From: Burkholderia pyrrocinia
GTDB taxonomy: Bacteria; Pseudomonadota; Gammaproteobacteria; Burkholderiales; Burkholderiaceae
DNA: 64,000 nucleotides
Assembly: GCF_022809715.1 (NCBI RefSeq)
Contig: NZ_CP094460.1
Location: 1,116,001 to 1,180,000, forward strand
Reading direction: 5' to 3'
The position numbers and the translations under genes were made by a program. Below the pieces are notes generated by a model. It was not told the origin of the DNA and ran no database searches. It saw only the letters and a program-made list of their open reading frames with translations. This document shows, in pieces, positions 36,793 through 45,656 of the stretch. Position 1 is the first letter of the stretch. Every line of letters begins with the position of its first letter.

Positions 36793-37175
36793 TGCCGGCT
36801 CTCCCTGTTCTTGTCGATGGTCCGGCCGCGCCAGCGCGCAACCGGGCGATACGCCGTGGCAACACGATCCATCGGCAGACACGATGCCCGCGCCGATCTC
36901 GCCGGCCTGCCGCTCCGCCCGAACGACGGAATCGGCCGGCCAACGCGCCGCGCGTCGATACGCATGCTCGCCCGCGCTATTTTGCCGGGCTTTCGCGACT
37001 TATCCCAAAAATGTGCAGGATAGAGCGATTCGGCGCCGGACATCGTCAGCTTTTGCAAAATGGGCCATGACCGTTCCGGCGACCGGGCGCCGTCCGCATT
37101 CATCCTTTCGGCTGATACCGGCGCTCGCCCGCTCCGCCTAAAGTGACCGGAAACGACACCCTTCCGGAGAACGAC
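36793..37175. other. Divergent intergenic region, no gene seen
   Basis: 383 bp between the divergent metallopeptidase and SDR genes. Apart from GGAGA 8-12 nt before the SDR start, no distinct promoter motif, repeat or small gene stands out. Confidence 0.6.
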
Positions 37176-37967
37176 ATGACGCATCCACAGCCCCGCACGA
37201 TCGCGATCACCGGTGCGGGCACCGGCATCGGCGCCGCGTGCGTGCGCCGCTTCGCCAGCCGCGGCGACCGCGTCGTGCTGATCGGGCGGCGTCAGGCGCC
37301 GCTCGACGCGCTGGCCGCCGAGACGGGCGGCCTCGCGCTCGCCGGCGACGCCGCGAGCAGCGCCGACTGGGCCGGCTTCCTGCCGCGAATCGCCGAACGC
37401 TTCGGCCGCGTCGACGCGCTCGTCGCGTGCGCGGGCGGCCACGGCATCGGCCGCGCAGACGCAACCGGCGACGCGCAGTGGCGCGACGCAATGCACGCGA
37501 ACCTCGACACCGCATTCGTCAGCGCGCGTGCGTGCCTGCCCGACCTGATCGCGCAGCGCGGCGGCATCGTGCTGGTCGCGTCGATCGCGGCGCTCGCGGC
37601 CGGGCCCGGCGTATGCGGCTATACGGTCGGCAAGCACGCGCTGCTCGGGCTCGCACGGTCGCTCGCGCGCGACTACGGTCCGCACGGCGTGCGCGCGAAC
37701 GCCGTGTGTCCGGGCTGGGTTCGCACGCCGATGGCCGACGCGGAAATGGAACCGCTAATGGCCGCGCATGGCGACACGCTCGACGATGCGTATGCACGCG
37801 TCAGCACCGACGTGCCGCTACGGCGCGCGGCCGATCCGGACGAAATCGCGGCCGTGTGCGCGTTCCTCGCGTCGCCCGACGCATCGTTCGTGACCGGCGC
37901 GACGCTCGTCGCGGACGGCGGTGCGATGGTCGTCGACGTGCCGACGCTCGCATTCGACAAGCTTTGA
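37176..37967 (+). CDS. Short-chain dehydrogenase/reductase
   Basis: A 263-residue SDR. TGAGTGIGAACVRRF is the cofactor motif, LVACAGGHG the strand-4 motif and YTVGKHALLGLA the catalytic YxxxK with Ser in VASIAAL. Met at 37176 follows GGAGA; an upstream GTG would add only noise. It is co-oriented with a LysR gene 185 bp on, perhaps part of the same catabolic group. Substrate unknown. Confidence 0.92.
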   Translation: MTHPQPRTIAITGAGTGIGAACVRRFASRGDRVVLIGRRQAPLDALAAETGGLALAGDAASSADWAGFLPRIAERFGRVDALVACAGGHGIGRADATGDAQWRDAMHANLDTAFVSARACLPDLIAQRGGIVLVASIAALAAGPGVCGYTVGKHALLGLARSLARDYGPHGVRANAVCPGWVRTPMADAEMEPLMAAHGDTLDDAYARVSTDVPLRRAADPDEIAAVCAFLASPDASFVTGATLVADGGAMVVDVPTLAFDKL

Positions 37968-38152
37968 GGCGCGGGGGCATGCCGCCCGCGTGATGCGTCG
38001 CTGCGGGCGGCGTTCCGTGCAACATCTTCCGGCACTCCGACGCCCGCTGCGGCACGCTCATCGCACCGTCAGCTCGTTTCCCGCTCCAAAAATCCGCTAC
38101 CATCGATCGATCCCGCCGCCCCGCCCGGCACCGCCTCACCGTTCGGACTTCG

Positions 38153-39199
38153 ATGAACATCCGGTTTCTTGAAACCTTCGTCTGGCTCGCGAAGCTGGAA
38201 AACTTCCGGCTGACCGCTGAAAAACTGCACACGACACAAGCTGCGGTATCAAGCCGCATCGCGTCGCTCGAAGAGGCGTTCGACGTGCGCCTGTTCGACC
38301 GCAACACGCGCTCGGCCACGCTCACGCCCGCGGGCCGCCGCATGCTGGCCTATGCCGAGCGGATCGTGCGGCTCGACGGCGAAATGCGGCGCGACATCGA
38401 CGCAGCGAGCGATGCCGGCCTGATCCGGATCGGCGTGATCGAATCGATCGTGCACAGCTGGTTTCCGGCGCTGATGGCGCAACTGCGCGAGCGCTATCCG
38501 CGGCTCGACGTCGAGATCACGAGCGACACCACGCTGCACCTGACTCGCCTGCTCAGCACCGACGGCGTCGACCTGATCCTGCAGACCGACCCGGTGCCGG
38601 GCCCCGATTTCACGAACCTGCCGCTGTGCGAATTCCCGGTGCGCTGGGCAGCAAGCCCGCGCCTCGGGCTCGGCGGCCAGCCGCTCGACGTCGCGCGCCT
38701 CGCGGAATTTCCGATCATCAGCTTCTCGCGCCACTCGGGTCCGCACGCGACGATCGAGCGGCTGTTCGCGGCCGTCGAACGTCCGGCCAGCATCAACTGC
38801 ATCACGTCGGTCGCCGCGATGATCCGCCTCGTCGCCGACGGCCTCGGCGTGGCCGCGCTGCCGCCCGCGATCATCGGTCGCGAGCTGCACGAAGGCACGC
38901 TCGAACTGCTCGACGTCGAACCCGAATTCCCCGCGCTGCCGCTCGTCGCAACATACCGCAGCCAGGGCCTGCCGGTCGCCGCACGCATCGCGGAACTGGC
39001 GAGCGAGATCGCGCGCGCAATGCCGGCCGCCGCGAGCATCGCGAAACCGGCTGCAGCGGCCAGCCCAGAACCCGTCGACGCATCGCCCGCCCGTACGACG
39101 GCCAAAACAAAGAAAAATACCAAGGCAACTGCGAAGCGCACGGCGAAATCCGCGCCGCCCGCCGCCGCCCCGGCCAAACGCCGCCCGCGCCGCTCATAA
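38153..39199 (+). CDS. LysR-family regulator with a histone-H1-like C-terminal tail
   Basis: A 348-residue LTTR: N-terminal HTH (FLETFVWLAKLENFRLTAEKL, then TTQAAVSSRIASLEEAF) and effector domain to about residue 290. The last 50-55 residues are an added Ala/Lys/Pro/Arg-rich tail (KTKKNTKATAKRTAK, ending AKRRPRRS) resembling bacterial histone-H1-like proteins. The tail is in frame and ends at a normal stop. It leads the group dimeric-barrel protein, MFS transporter and DUF2848 protein and is probably their regulator. Confidence 0.9.
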   Translation: MNIRFLETFVWLAKLENFRLTAEKLHTTQAAVSSRIASLEEAFDVRLFDRNTRSATLTPAGRRMLAYAERIVRLDGEMRRDIDAASDAGLIRIGVIESIVHSWFPALMAQLRERYPRLDVEITSDTTLHLTRLLSTDGVDLILQTDPVPGPDFTNLPLCEFPVRWAASPRLGLGGQPLDVARLAEFPIISFSRHSGPHATIERLFAAVERPASINCITSVAAMIRLVADGLGVAALPPAIIGRELHEGTLELLDVEPEFPALPLVATYRSQGLPVAARIAELASEIARAMPAAASIAKPAAAASPEPVDASPARTTAKTKKNTKATAKRTAKSAPPAAAPAKRRPRRS

Positions 39200-39299
39200 G
39201 AAAACCTGTTCACCGCGAATTTGTTTTCTTGTTGGACGGGCGCGGCCCGTCTTCGGGACACTGCGGTTCCTGACATCCCCCGTCACGAGGAACCCCGCG

Positions 39300-39992
39300 A
39301 TGACCCGTCTTCCCCTTCCGCACGGCCAGCTTTGCGTCTGGACGGATATCGATCCCGCGCACGAAGCCGACTTCAACGCGTGGTACGACCGCGAACACAT
39401 GCAGGAACGTGTCGCGATTCCCGGCTTCACGCATGCGCGGCGCTTTCGCGCGAACGACGGCGGTCCGCGCCAGTACCTCGCGCTGTACGTGACCGACACG
39501 CTCGACGTGTTCCGCAGCGACGCATACCGGCGCGCGTTCACGCAGCAGACCGCGTGGTCGCTCGCGAACTTCGAACGCATGACGGGCACGCAGCGGCGCG
39601 TCGGCGAACTGACGATCGAGGCCGGCGACGGCGAAGGCGCGCAACTCGCGCTGTTCGTGCTGCCGCCGGAACGCATCGACGTGCCGCAACTGCGCGAGCG
39701 CTTCGACGCCGCCATGCAGGAACCGGGCATTCACGCGGCGCGACTCTTCTGCACCGCGCCCGACCTGTCCGCGCCGATCGGCGCCGATGCGGCCGCCCGC
39801 CCGGCCGCCGACGCGCTCGCGCTGATCGAAGGCAGCGACGCGGCCGCGACGCGCCGCGTGGCCGCCGCACTCGCCGGGCACGACGACGTACGCACCTTCG
39901 ACCTGCTGTGGCGCGCCGCCGCGCCGCTGCAGGTTGCGCGCCGCGACGCCGAAGCAGAAGCAGAGCCGGCCGCCGCCGCGCTGCCTGCCTGA
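39300..39992 (+). CDS. Dimeric alpha/beta-barrel (DUF4286/EthD-like) protein
   Basis: A 230-residue protein. The first 95 residues (LCVWTDIDPAHEADFNAWYDREHMQERV, split here as strand and helix, with PGFTHARRF and YLALYVTDT) match the stress-responsive dimeric barrel fold; the second half repeats a weaker version. Such proteins handle small aromatic or hydroxy substrates. It lies between the LysR and the MFS genes in one orientation. Confidence 0.7.
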   Translation: MTRLPLPHGQLCVWTDIDPAHEADFNAWYDREHMQERVAIPGFTHARRFRANDGGPRQYLALYVTDTLDVFRSDAYRRAFTQQTAWSLANFERMTGTQRRVGELTIEAGDGEGAQLALFVLPPERIDVPQLRERFDAAMQEPGIHAARLFCTAPDLSAPIGADAAARPAADALALIEGSDAAATRRVAAALAGHDDVRTFDLLWRAAAPLQVARRDAEAEAEPAAAALPA

Positions 39993-40087
39993 ACGCCGAC
40001 GCCGGCCGCGCCGCACCAGCCCCCGCACGCGGCCGACGCGTCGGCCCCGCGCTTGATCCCGTTCTCCGTCACGACAGGCCCGAACCC

Positions 40088-41395
40088 ATGAGCACTCTCG
40101 CCCAGCCCGCCGCCCACGCGCCCCGCCGCGTCCGCACCAGCCGACTCGCGACCGCGAGCATGATCGGCACGTCGCTCGAGTGGTACGACTTCACGATCTA
40201 CAACACGCTCGCCGCGCTCGTCTTCAACCACCTGTTCTTCCCTTCGGTCGATCCGCTGGCCGGCACGATCCTCGCGTTCTCGACCTATGCGGTCGGCTAC
40301 GTGTCGCGCCCGCTCGGCGGCTTCGTGTTCGGCAATCTCGGCGACCGCATCGGCCGCCGCGCGGTGCTGATGCTCACGCTCGTGCTGATGGGCGTGACGA
40401 CCGCGCTGATGGGCGCGCTGCCGACCTATGCGCAGGCCGGCATCCTGAGCCCGATCCTGCTCGTCGCACTGCGCTTCGTGCAGGGCGTCGCACTCGGCGG
40501 CGAATGGGCCGGCGCGGTGCTGCTGTCGGTCGAGCATGGCGACCAGAACCGGCGCGGGCTGTCCGCGTCGTGGACGCAGATGGGCCCGTCGTTCGGCACG
40601 CTGCTCGGCACCGGCTGCATCGCGCTCGTGACGCTGTCGACCACGTCCGCGAACTTCCTGTCGTGGGGCTGGCGCGTGCCGTTCGCGGCCAGCGCGCTGC
40701 TCGTCGTGTTCGGCTTCTGGCTGCGGCGCGGCGTCGACGAAACGCCGCAGTTCGAGCAGCTCGCCGAATCGCACGCGACCGCCGAGGTGCCCGTCGCCGA
40801 CGTGCTGAAGTACCACTGGCGGCGCCTGCTGATCGCGGGCGGCGCACGGATCGGCTCGGACGTGCTGTATGCGCTGATCGTCGTGTTCACGCTGACCTAC
40901 GTGACGACCGTGCTGCACCTGTCGCGCCCCGTCGCGCTGACGGCCGTGATGGTCGGCACGGCCTGCAACGCGCTCGCGGTGCCGTTCTTCGGCGCGCTGT
41001 CGGACCGCTTCGGCCGCCGGCCCGTCTATCTCGCCGGCGCGATCGCCGGTGTCGTGTGGGCGTTCGTGTTCTTCGTGATGCTCGACTCGGCGCGCCCCGG
41101 TGCGATCGTCGCGGCCGTCGCGATCGGCCTCGTGATCCATGCGGTGATGTATGGCCCGCAAGGCGCATTCGTGACCGAACAGTTCCCGACGCGCGTGCGC
41201 TATGCGGGCTCGTCGCTCGCGTACACGCTCGCCGGCATCGTCGGCGGCGGCTTCGCGCCGCTCGTGATCGCCACGCTGTTCCGGCAGACGGGTACGACGA
41301 CGGCCGTGTCGCTGTACGTCACCGCCGCGCTCGTCGTCACCTCGATCGCACTCCTCGCCGCACGCGAGACCGCGCACCGGCCGCTCGCGGAATGA
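40088..41395 (+). CDS. MFS transporter, metabolite:H+ symporter (MHS) family
   Basis: A 435-residue, 12-segment transporter. SMIGTSLEWYDFTIYNTLAAL, RPLGGFVFGNLGDRIGRRA and ALRFVQGVALGGEWAGAVLL are the signature motifs of MHS symporters for carboxylates and related metabolites. Start at 40088 puts the first membrane segment at about residue 25. It is followed 49 bp later by the DUF2848 gene and is likely the uptake step of this catabolic group. Confidence 0.93.
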   Translation: MSTLAQPAAHAPRRVRTSRLATASMIGTSLEWYDFTIYNTLAALVFNHLFFPSVDPLAGTILAFSTYAVGYVSRPLGGFVFGNLGDRIGRRAVLMLTLVLMGVTTALMGALPTYAQAGILSPILLVALRFVQGVALGGEWAGAVLLSVEHGDQNRRGLSASWTQMGPSFGTLLGTGCIALVTLSTTSANFLSWGWRVPFAASALLVVFGFWLRRGVDETPQFEQLAESHATAEVPVADVLKYHWRRLLIAGGARIGSDVLYALIVVFTLTYVTTVLHLSRPVALTAVMVGTACNALAVPFFGALSDRFGRRPVYLAGAIAGVVWAFVFFVMLDSARPGAIVAAVAIGLVIHAVMYGPQGAFVTEQFPTRVRYAGSSLAYTLAGIVGGGFAPLVIATLFRQTGTTTAVSLYVTAALVVTSIALLAARETAHRPLAE

Positions 41396-41444
41396 GCGCC
41401 GCCGCAAGCCGATTCATTCCTTCGCACTTCAAACGGATATCTGC

Positions 41445-42146
41445 ATGCAAGCCCTGTCGTTCAACATGATTTCCCTGCAGCGCGCGCCGGCTTCCGTCGA
41501 CGTCGAGATCGAGCGCGTCGTGATTGCCGGCTGGGCCGGCCGCGATCCGGCGGCGATCCGCGCGCACATCGACGAACTCGCGGCGCTCGGCGTCGCGCCG
41601 CCGTCGACCACGCCGTGCTTCTATCGCGTGTCGTCCACGCTGCTGACGCAGGCGCCGTCGATCGATGTACTCGGTGCACGCTCGGGCGGCGAGATCGAAT
41701 GCGTGCTGGTCGACAGCCCGGCCGGCACGCTGGTCACGGTCGGCTCCGATCATACGGATCGCGAAGTCGAGGCGTACGGCGTCGCGGTGTCGAAACAGGT
41801 GTGCGCGAAGCCGCTCGGGTGCGACGCGTGGCTTTACGCGGATATCGCCGATCACTGGGATGCAATCGAGATGCGTTCGTGGTTGATCGCGCGTGACGGC
41901 GAACGCATTGAATATCAGCACGGCGCGGTCAGCGGCCTGCTCGCGCCGGACGCACTGTGGCAACGCTTCGACGACCGCTGCACGATGCCCGCGCGCTGCG
42001 CGATGTATGGCGGCACCGTCGCCGTGCATGGCTCGATCGCCGCGATGGGCGACGGCGACGCGTTCGAGATGGAACTGCATGATCCGGTGCTCGGGCGCAG
42101 CCTTCGGCACCGGTATGCGGTCGAGGTGTTGCCGATCGTGGCGTGA
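41445..42146 (+). CDS. DUF2848-family protein (fumarylacetoacetase-like)
   Basis: A 233-residue protein of the DUF2848 family: early VVIAGWAGRDPAAIRAHIDEL, TPCFYRVSSTLLTQA, then SDHTDREVEAYGVAVSKQVC, the conserved signature. The family is thought to share the fumarylacetoacetase fold, so a hydrolytic or decarboxylation step is plausible but unproven. Fourth gene of the LysR-MFS group. Confidence 0.85.
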   Translation: MQALSFNMISLQRAPASVDVEIERVVIAGWAGRDPAAIRAHIDELAALGVAPPSTTPCFYRVSSTLLTQAPSIDVLGARSGGEIECVLVDSPAGTLVTVGSDHTDREVEAYGVAVSKQVCAKPLGCDAWLYADIADHWDAIEMRSWLIARDGERIEYQHGAVSGLLAPDALWQRFDDRCTMPARCAMYGGTVAVHGSIAAMGDGDAFEMELHDPVLGRSLRHRYAVEVLPIVA

Positions 42147-42244
42147 CGGGGGACGGCGGGCCTGACGGATGCCGAAGTGAAAGGCTCTGCACACATGCTT
42201 TCGTGCCGACACGTTTCGTTGGCCTCCGCCTCTCGCGCCGCCGT

Positions 42245-43225
42245 TCACCGCAAGCAACCCAACCCCGCCAGCGTCGCCTCCACCGCCGTATCGAGCGGCG
42301 TCAACGGCTCGCGGCCGAGCACCGCCGTCACCCGCGCGTTGTCCATCCTGAGCGGCTCGCGCCACAGATAGCGCATCTCCAGCATCTCGCGCAGCGTCGT
42401 GACGAACGGCGCCGCGGCCCACACGAGCCACCACGGAAAGCGCCGCACCGCAGGCCGCATTCCGTGCCGCTGCGCCACGCGACTGATGGCCTCGGCCATC
42501 TGCGTGCCGTCCGCGTCCCAATGCCCGCCGAAATGGAAGCGGGCAAACGGCTCCAGCGTGTCGCGCCGCTCGATCAGTTCGACCATCGAGCGCGCGACGT
42601 CCGGCAGATACGCCCACTGATGGCCGACGCCCGGCCGCCCCGGCACGCGAATCGTCGAGACGGGCCGCCCCGGCTTGATCAGCCCCTGCGCAAACCAGTT
42701 GTTGCCGGCACGCACCCCGAAGAAATCGCCCGCGCGCACGATGATCGTGCGGACGCCCTGCGCGGTCGCTTCCTGCAGCCGCCGCTCCAGTTCGACGCGG
42801 ATTGCGCCCTTGCGGGTCGCCGGATGCTGCGGCGCGTCTTCGCGCAGCACCGGAAACGCGTCGGCGCCGTAGTTGTAGACCGTGCCGGGCAGCACGACGG
42901 TCGCCTGCGCCACCGTCGCCGCCGCGATGGTGTTGTCGATCATCGGCAGCACCTGCGTCGGCCAGTTCCGGTAGCCGGGCGGGTTCACCGCGTGCACGAT
43001 CACGCTGCAGCCGCGCGCGGCTCGCACGACCGCCTCGCGATCCAGCGCGTCGCCGCGCATCCAGGTGATGCCGTCGCGCTCCACGACTTCGGCGTCGAGC
43101 CCGCGCTTGAGCGCACGCACCTGCCAGCCGGCATCGCGCAACTGCCGCGCGACTTCCCCGCCAATCCCGCCGCTCGCGCCGAGCACGAGTGCCTGTCGTT
43201 GCGTCCCGCCTGCGTTCGTCGTCAT
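42245..43225 (-). CDS. NAD-dependent epimerase/dehydratase family protein
   Basis: A 326-residue extended SDR. LVLGASGGIGGEVARQL is the Rossmann motif, IVHAVNPPGYRNW follows strand 4 and YGADAFPV replaces the usual YxxxK region, so catalysis may be atypical. MTTNAGG was taken as start because GGAGAG precedes it. It diverges from a LysR gene (98 bp between), the usual sign of local control. Confidence 0.88.
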   Translation of the reverse strand: MTTNAGGTQRQALVLGASGGIGGEVARQLRDAGWQVRALKRGLDAEVVERDGITWMRGDALDREAVVRAARGCSVIVHAVNPPGYRNWPTQVLPMIDNTIAAATVAQATVVLPGTVYNYGADAFPVLREDAPQHPATRKGAIRVELERRLQEATAQGVRTIIVRAGDFFGVRAGNNWFAQGLIKPGRPVSTIRVPGRPGVGHQWAYLPDVARSMVELIERRDTLEPFARFHFGGHWDADGTQMAEAISRVAQRHGMRPAVRRFPWWLVWAAAPFVTTLREMLEMRYLWREPLRMDNARVTAVLGREPLTPLDTAVEATLAGLGCLR

Positions 43226-43323
43226 CGCCGCTCTCCGTGAATGAATCGTCGTGAGATGCATTCTGGCGCGCCGACAGCTAACAAGGAATTGTCTAACATC
43301 GGATATCAGCTATACATTTATGC

Positions 43324-44226
43324 ATGACCACCGATCTGAACTGGGAACGCTACCGCACCTTCCTCGCGGTGCTGACGGAAGGCTCGCTGTCCGGCGCGGC
43401 GCGCGCGCTCGGCATCACGCAGCCGACGGCCGGCCGCCACGTCGCGGCGCTCGAGGCCGCGTTCGGCCAGACGCTGTTCACGCGCTCGCCGTCGGGCCTG
43501 CTGCCGACCGAGGCGGCGCTCGCACTGCGCGGCCATGCGGAGGCGCTGCGCAGCGCGGCGGCCGCGTTCGAGCGCGCGGCCGCGAGCCACGGCGCCGGCG
43601 TGCGCGGCACCGTGCGGATCTCGGCCAGCGACGTGATCGCCGTCGAGGTGCTGCCGCCCATGCTCGCGCAATTGCGGCGCGATCATCCGGGGCTCGTCAT
43701 CGAACTGGTGCCGACCGACCGCATCCAGGACGTGCTGAACCGCGAAGCCGACATCGCGGTGCGGATGGCGCCGCCCGCGCAGGACGCGCTCGTCGCGCGG
43801 CGCGTCGGCGCGATCGAGGTCGGGCTGTATGCGCGCGACGACTACGTGGCGCGCAACGGCGCGCCCGCGACGATCGACGAACTCGCGCATCACGCGCTGA
43901 TCGGCTTCGATACGGTCACGCCGTTCATCCGCTCGGCGGGGCGCGGGATGCCGTTGTGGAATCGCGATGCGTTCGCGCTGCGCACCGACAGCAACCTCGC
44001 GCAACTCGCGATGATCCGCGCCGGCTACGGCGTCGGTTTCTGCCAGACGGGGCTCGCGAAGCGCGACGCGAGGCTCGTGCGCGTGCTGCCGGACGGGCCC
44101 GCGATGAAGCTGGAAACCTGGGTCGTGATGCATGAGGACCTGCGGACGAGCCCGCGCTGCCGGGCCGTATTCGATGCGCTGGCGGACGGGCTGCGCGCGT
44201 ATGCCGACGGAGAAACTGCCGAGTAA
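43324..44226 (+). CDS. LysR-family transcriptional regulator
   Basis: A 300-residue LTTR: ERYRTFLAVLTEGSLSGAARA and GITQPTAGRHVAALEAAFG form the HTH, and the effector domain ends with VMHEDLRTSPRCRAVFDAL. It is divergent from the epimerase-like gene and probably represses or activates it. The 98-bp intergenic region contains ACAA-GGAA-TTGT at its centre as a possible site. Confidence 0.92.
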   Translation: MTTDLNWERYRTFLAVLTEGSLSGAARALGITQPTAGRHVAALEAAFGQTLFTRSPSGLLPTEAALALRGHAEALRSAAAAFERAAASHGAGVRGTVRISASDVIAVEVLPPMLAQLRRDHPGLVIELVPTDRIQDVLNREADIAVRMAPPAQDALVARRVGAIEVGLYARDDYVARNGAPATIDELAHHALIGFDTVTPFIRSAGRGMPLWNRDAFALRTDSNLAQLAMIRAGYGVGFCQTGLAKRDARLVRVLPDGPAMKLETWVVMHEDLRTSPRCRAVFDALADGLRAYADGETAE

Positions 44227-44250
44227 AAGGCGCGAATCGCCCGGACGGTA

Positions 44251-44577
44251 CTACTCGTAGATTTTCCCGGCGAACAGGATGTCCGCGATGCGCCGCCACG
44301 GATTGTCGGGCACGTCGTAGAAGCGCAGCCCGTCCTCCGACGCTTCGGCCCAGTCGACCATCGCCTCCAGGTACTCGCCGATCGAGCGGTTTTCCCAGCC
44401 GAGCGCGGCGCGCGCGTATGGCGACGGCGGCACGTCGGCTTCGAGCTGCCGCTCCGTGTTCCAGTCATGGCCGAGCACGCGCAGGAAATGGATCAGCGAG
44501 CGCTCGTCGACCACCCGCTCCAACGCGTCCTGCAGCCTGTCGGCCATCTGCTGCTTCAGTTCGTCGTTCATGCTCAT
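44251..44577 (-). CDS. Small conserved hypothetical protein (DUF7660-like)
   Basis: A 108-residue acidic protein: HFLRVLGHDWNTERQ, then NRSIGEYLEAMVDWAEASED and PWRRIADILFAGKIYE. This pattern fits a family of small proteins (DUF7660, from memory) sometimes found near polymorphic toxin immunity genes; no toxin is seen here. MSMNDEL (44577) or the Met two codons later could start it. Lies 59 bp downstream of a LysR gene. Confidence 0.7.
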   Translation of the reverse strand: MSMNDELKQQMADRLQDALERVVDERSLIHFLRVLGHDWNTERQLEADVPPSPYARAALGWENRSIGEYLEAMVDWAEASEDGLRFYDVPDNPWRRIADILFAGKIYE

Positions 44578-44636
44578 GCGTAGGCCCTCTCCCGCGTCTC
44601 TCGAATACGCGCCGCTGCCTGTCGCGCGGCGCGTTT

Positions 44637-45509
44637 CTACATCAGCAATTGCCGCGACAGCACCTCGCGCGCCTGCGTGACGGTTTCGCGTTCGCCCGGC
44701 ATCGGCGGCGTCAGCGAAAACACCGCGTCGGGCAGCGGCGGCAGACGGTATTTCGCGCCGAGCCGCATCATGCCGTCGCCGATCGCCGACGCGCACAGGC
44801 AGCCGACACCGAGCCCCGCCGCGAGCATCGACTGCAGCCCCGCGACACCCGACGCGCTGTGCACGAGCACGTACGGCGTGTGCTGCTCGTCGAGCGAGCG
44901 CACCGCGATCTGATGCATCATGCAGTCGTCCGGCAGCAGCACGAGCGGCAGCGGCTCGGGTAATTGCTCGACCAGCGCCGGCGACGCGACCCATGACAGC
45001 GGCTCGCGCCGCAGCACCCAGCGCGTGTCGGCCGACGCCGGCCGGAACGGCCCGCTCGACAGGTTCATCACGACGCCGAGATCGATCTGCCCTCTCGCGT
45101 GCGCCGCCTCGATGTCCACGCTCTTCATCGCGCTCACGTGCAGGCTCAGTTGCGGGTAGCACTCCCGCAGCCGCGCCAGCAGGCCCGCGACTTCATTCGT
45201 CCGGTAATAGTCGGTGATCGCGACGCGCAGCTCGCCCTTGATCGCCTGCCCGCGCAGCTCGTCGAACGCGGCCTCGTTCAGCGCGACGATGCGCCGGGCG
45301 TGCTGCAGCAGCCGCGTGCCGGCCGGCGTCGGCTCGACGCCGCGCTTGCTGCGCACGAACAGCGGCATGCCGGCGCGCAATTCGAGCTTGCGCACCTGCT
45401 CGCTGACCGTCGACTGCGACAAATGCAGCAGCGGCGCGGCGGCCGTCAGGCTGCCGGCGTCCGCGACCACCGCGAAAGTGCGCAACTGGTCCAGGTCGAA
45501 ACCGCGCAT
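44637..45509 (-). CDS. LysR-family regulator, divergent from efflux pump
   Basis: A 290-residue LTTR: DLDQLRTFAVVADAGSLTAAA and HLSQSTVSEQVRKLELRAG form the HTH. MRGFDLDQ is the start, with GGAGAA ahead of it. The divergent MFS efflux gene and a perfect inverted repeat between them make it the likely pump regulator. Confidence 0.92.
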   Translation of the reverse strand: MRGFDLDQLRTFAVVADAGSLTAAAPLLHLSQSTVSEQVRKLELRAGMPLFVRSKRGVEPTPAGTRLLQHARRIVALNEAAFDELRGQAIKGELRVAITDYYRTNEVAGLLARLRECYPQLSLHVSAMKSVDIEAAHARGQIDLGVVMNLSSGPFRPASADTRWVLRREPLSWVASPALVEQLPEPLPLVLLPDDCMMHQIAVRSLDEQHTPYVLVHSASGVAGLQSMLAAGLGVGCLCASAIGDGMMRLGAKYRLPPLPDAVFSLTPPMPGERETVTQAREVLSRQLLM

Positions 45510-45519
45510 CGCCGTTCTC

Positions 45520-45544
45520 CATCCATCGATTAACCCGATGGATG
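45520..45544. promoter_or_regulatory. Perfect inverted repeat, putative LysR-type operator
   Basis: Arms CATCCATCG (45520-45528) and CGATGGATG (45536-45544) with a 7-nt A+T-rich spacer; inside it is the LTTR-type ATC-N9-GAT. It lies 10 nt before the LysR start codon and 112 nt before the MFS start, in a position suited to autorepression plus control of the pump. Confidence 0.7.
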
Positions 45545-45656
45545 CTACCACTCTTTCCCGCTTTTCCGATTCGTTGACCGCATCCAGAATACGGGGTCAA
45601 TGGCCGGCCCGCGCCGTTCGCGCATACGGCCCTCATACTTTTCGGACCCTTCGTTC

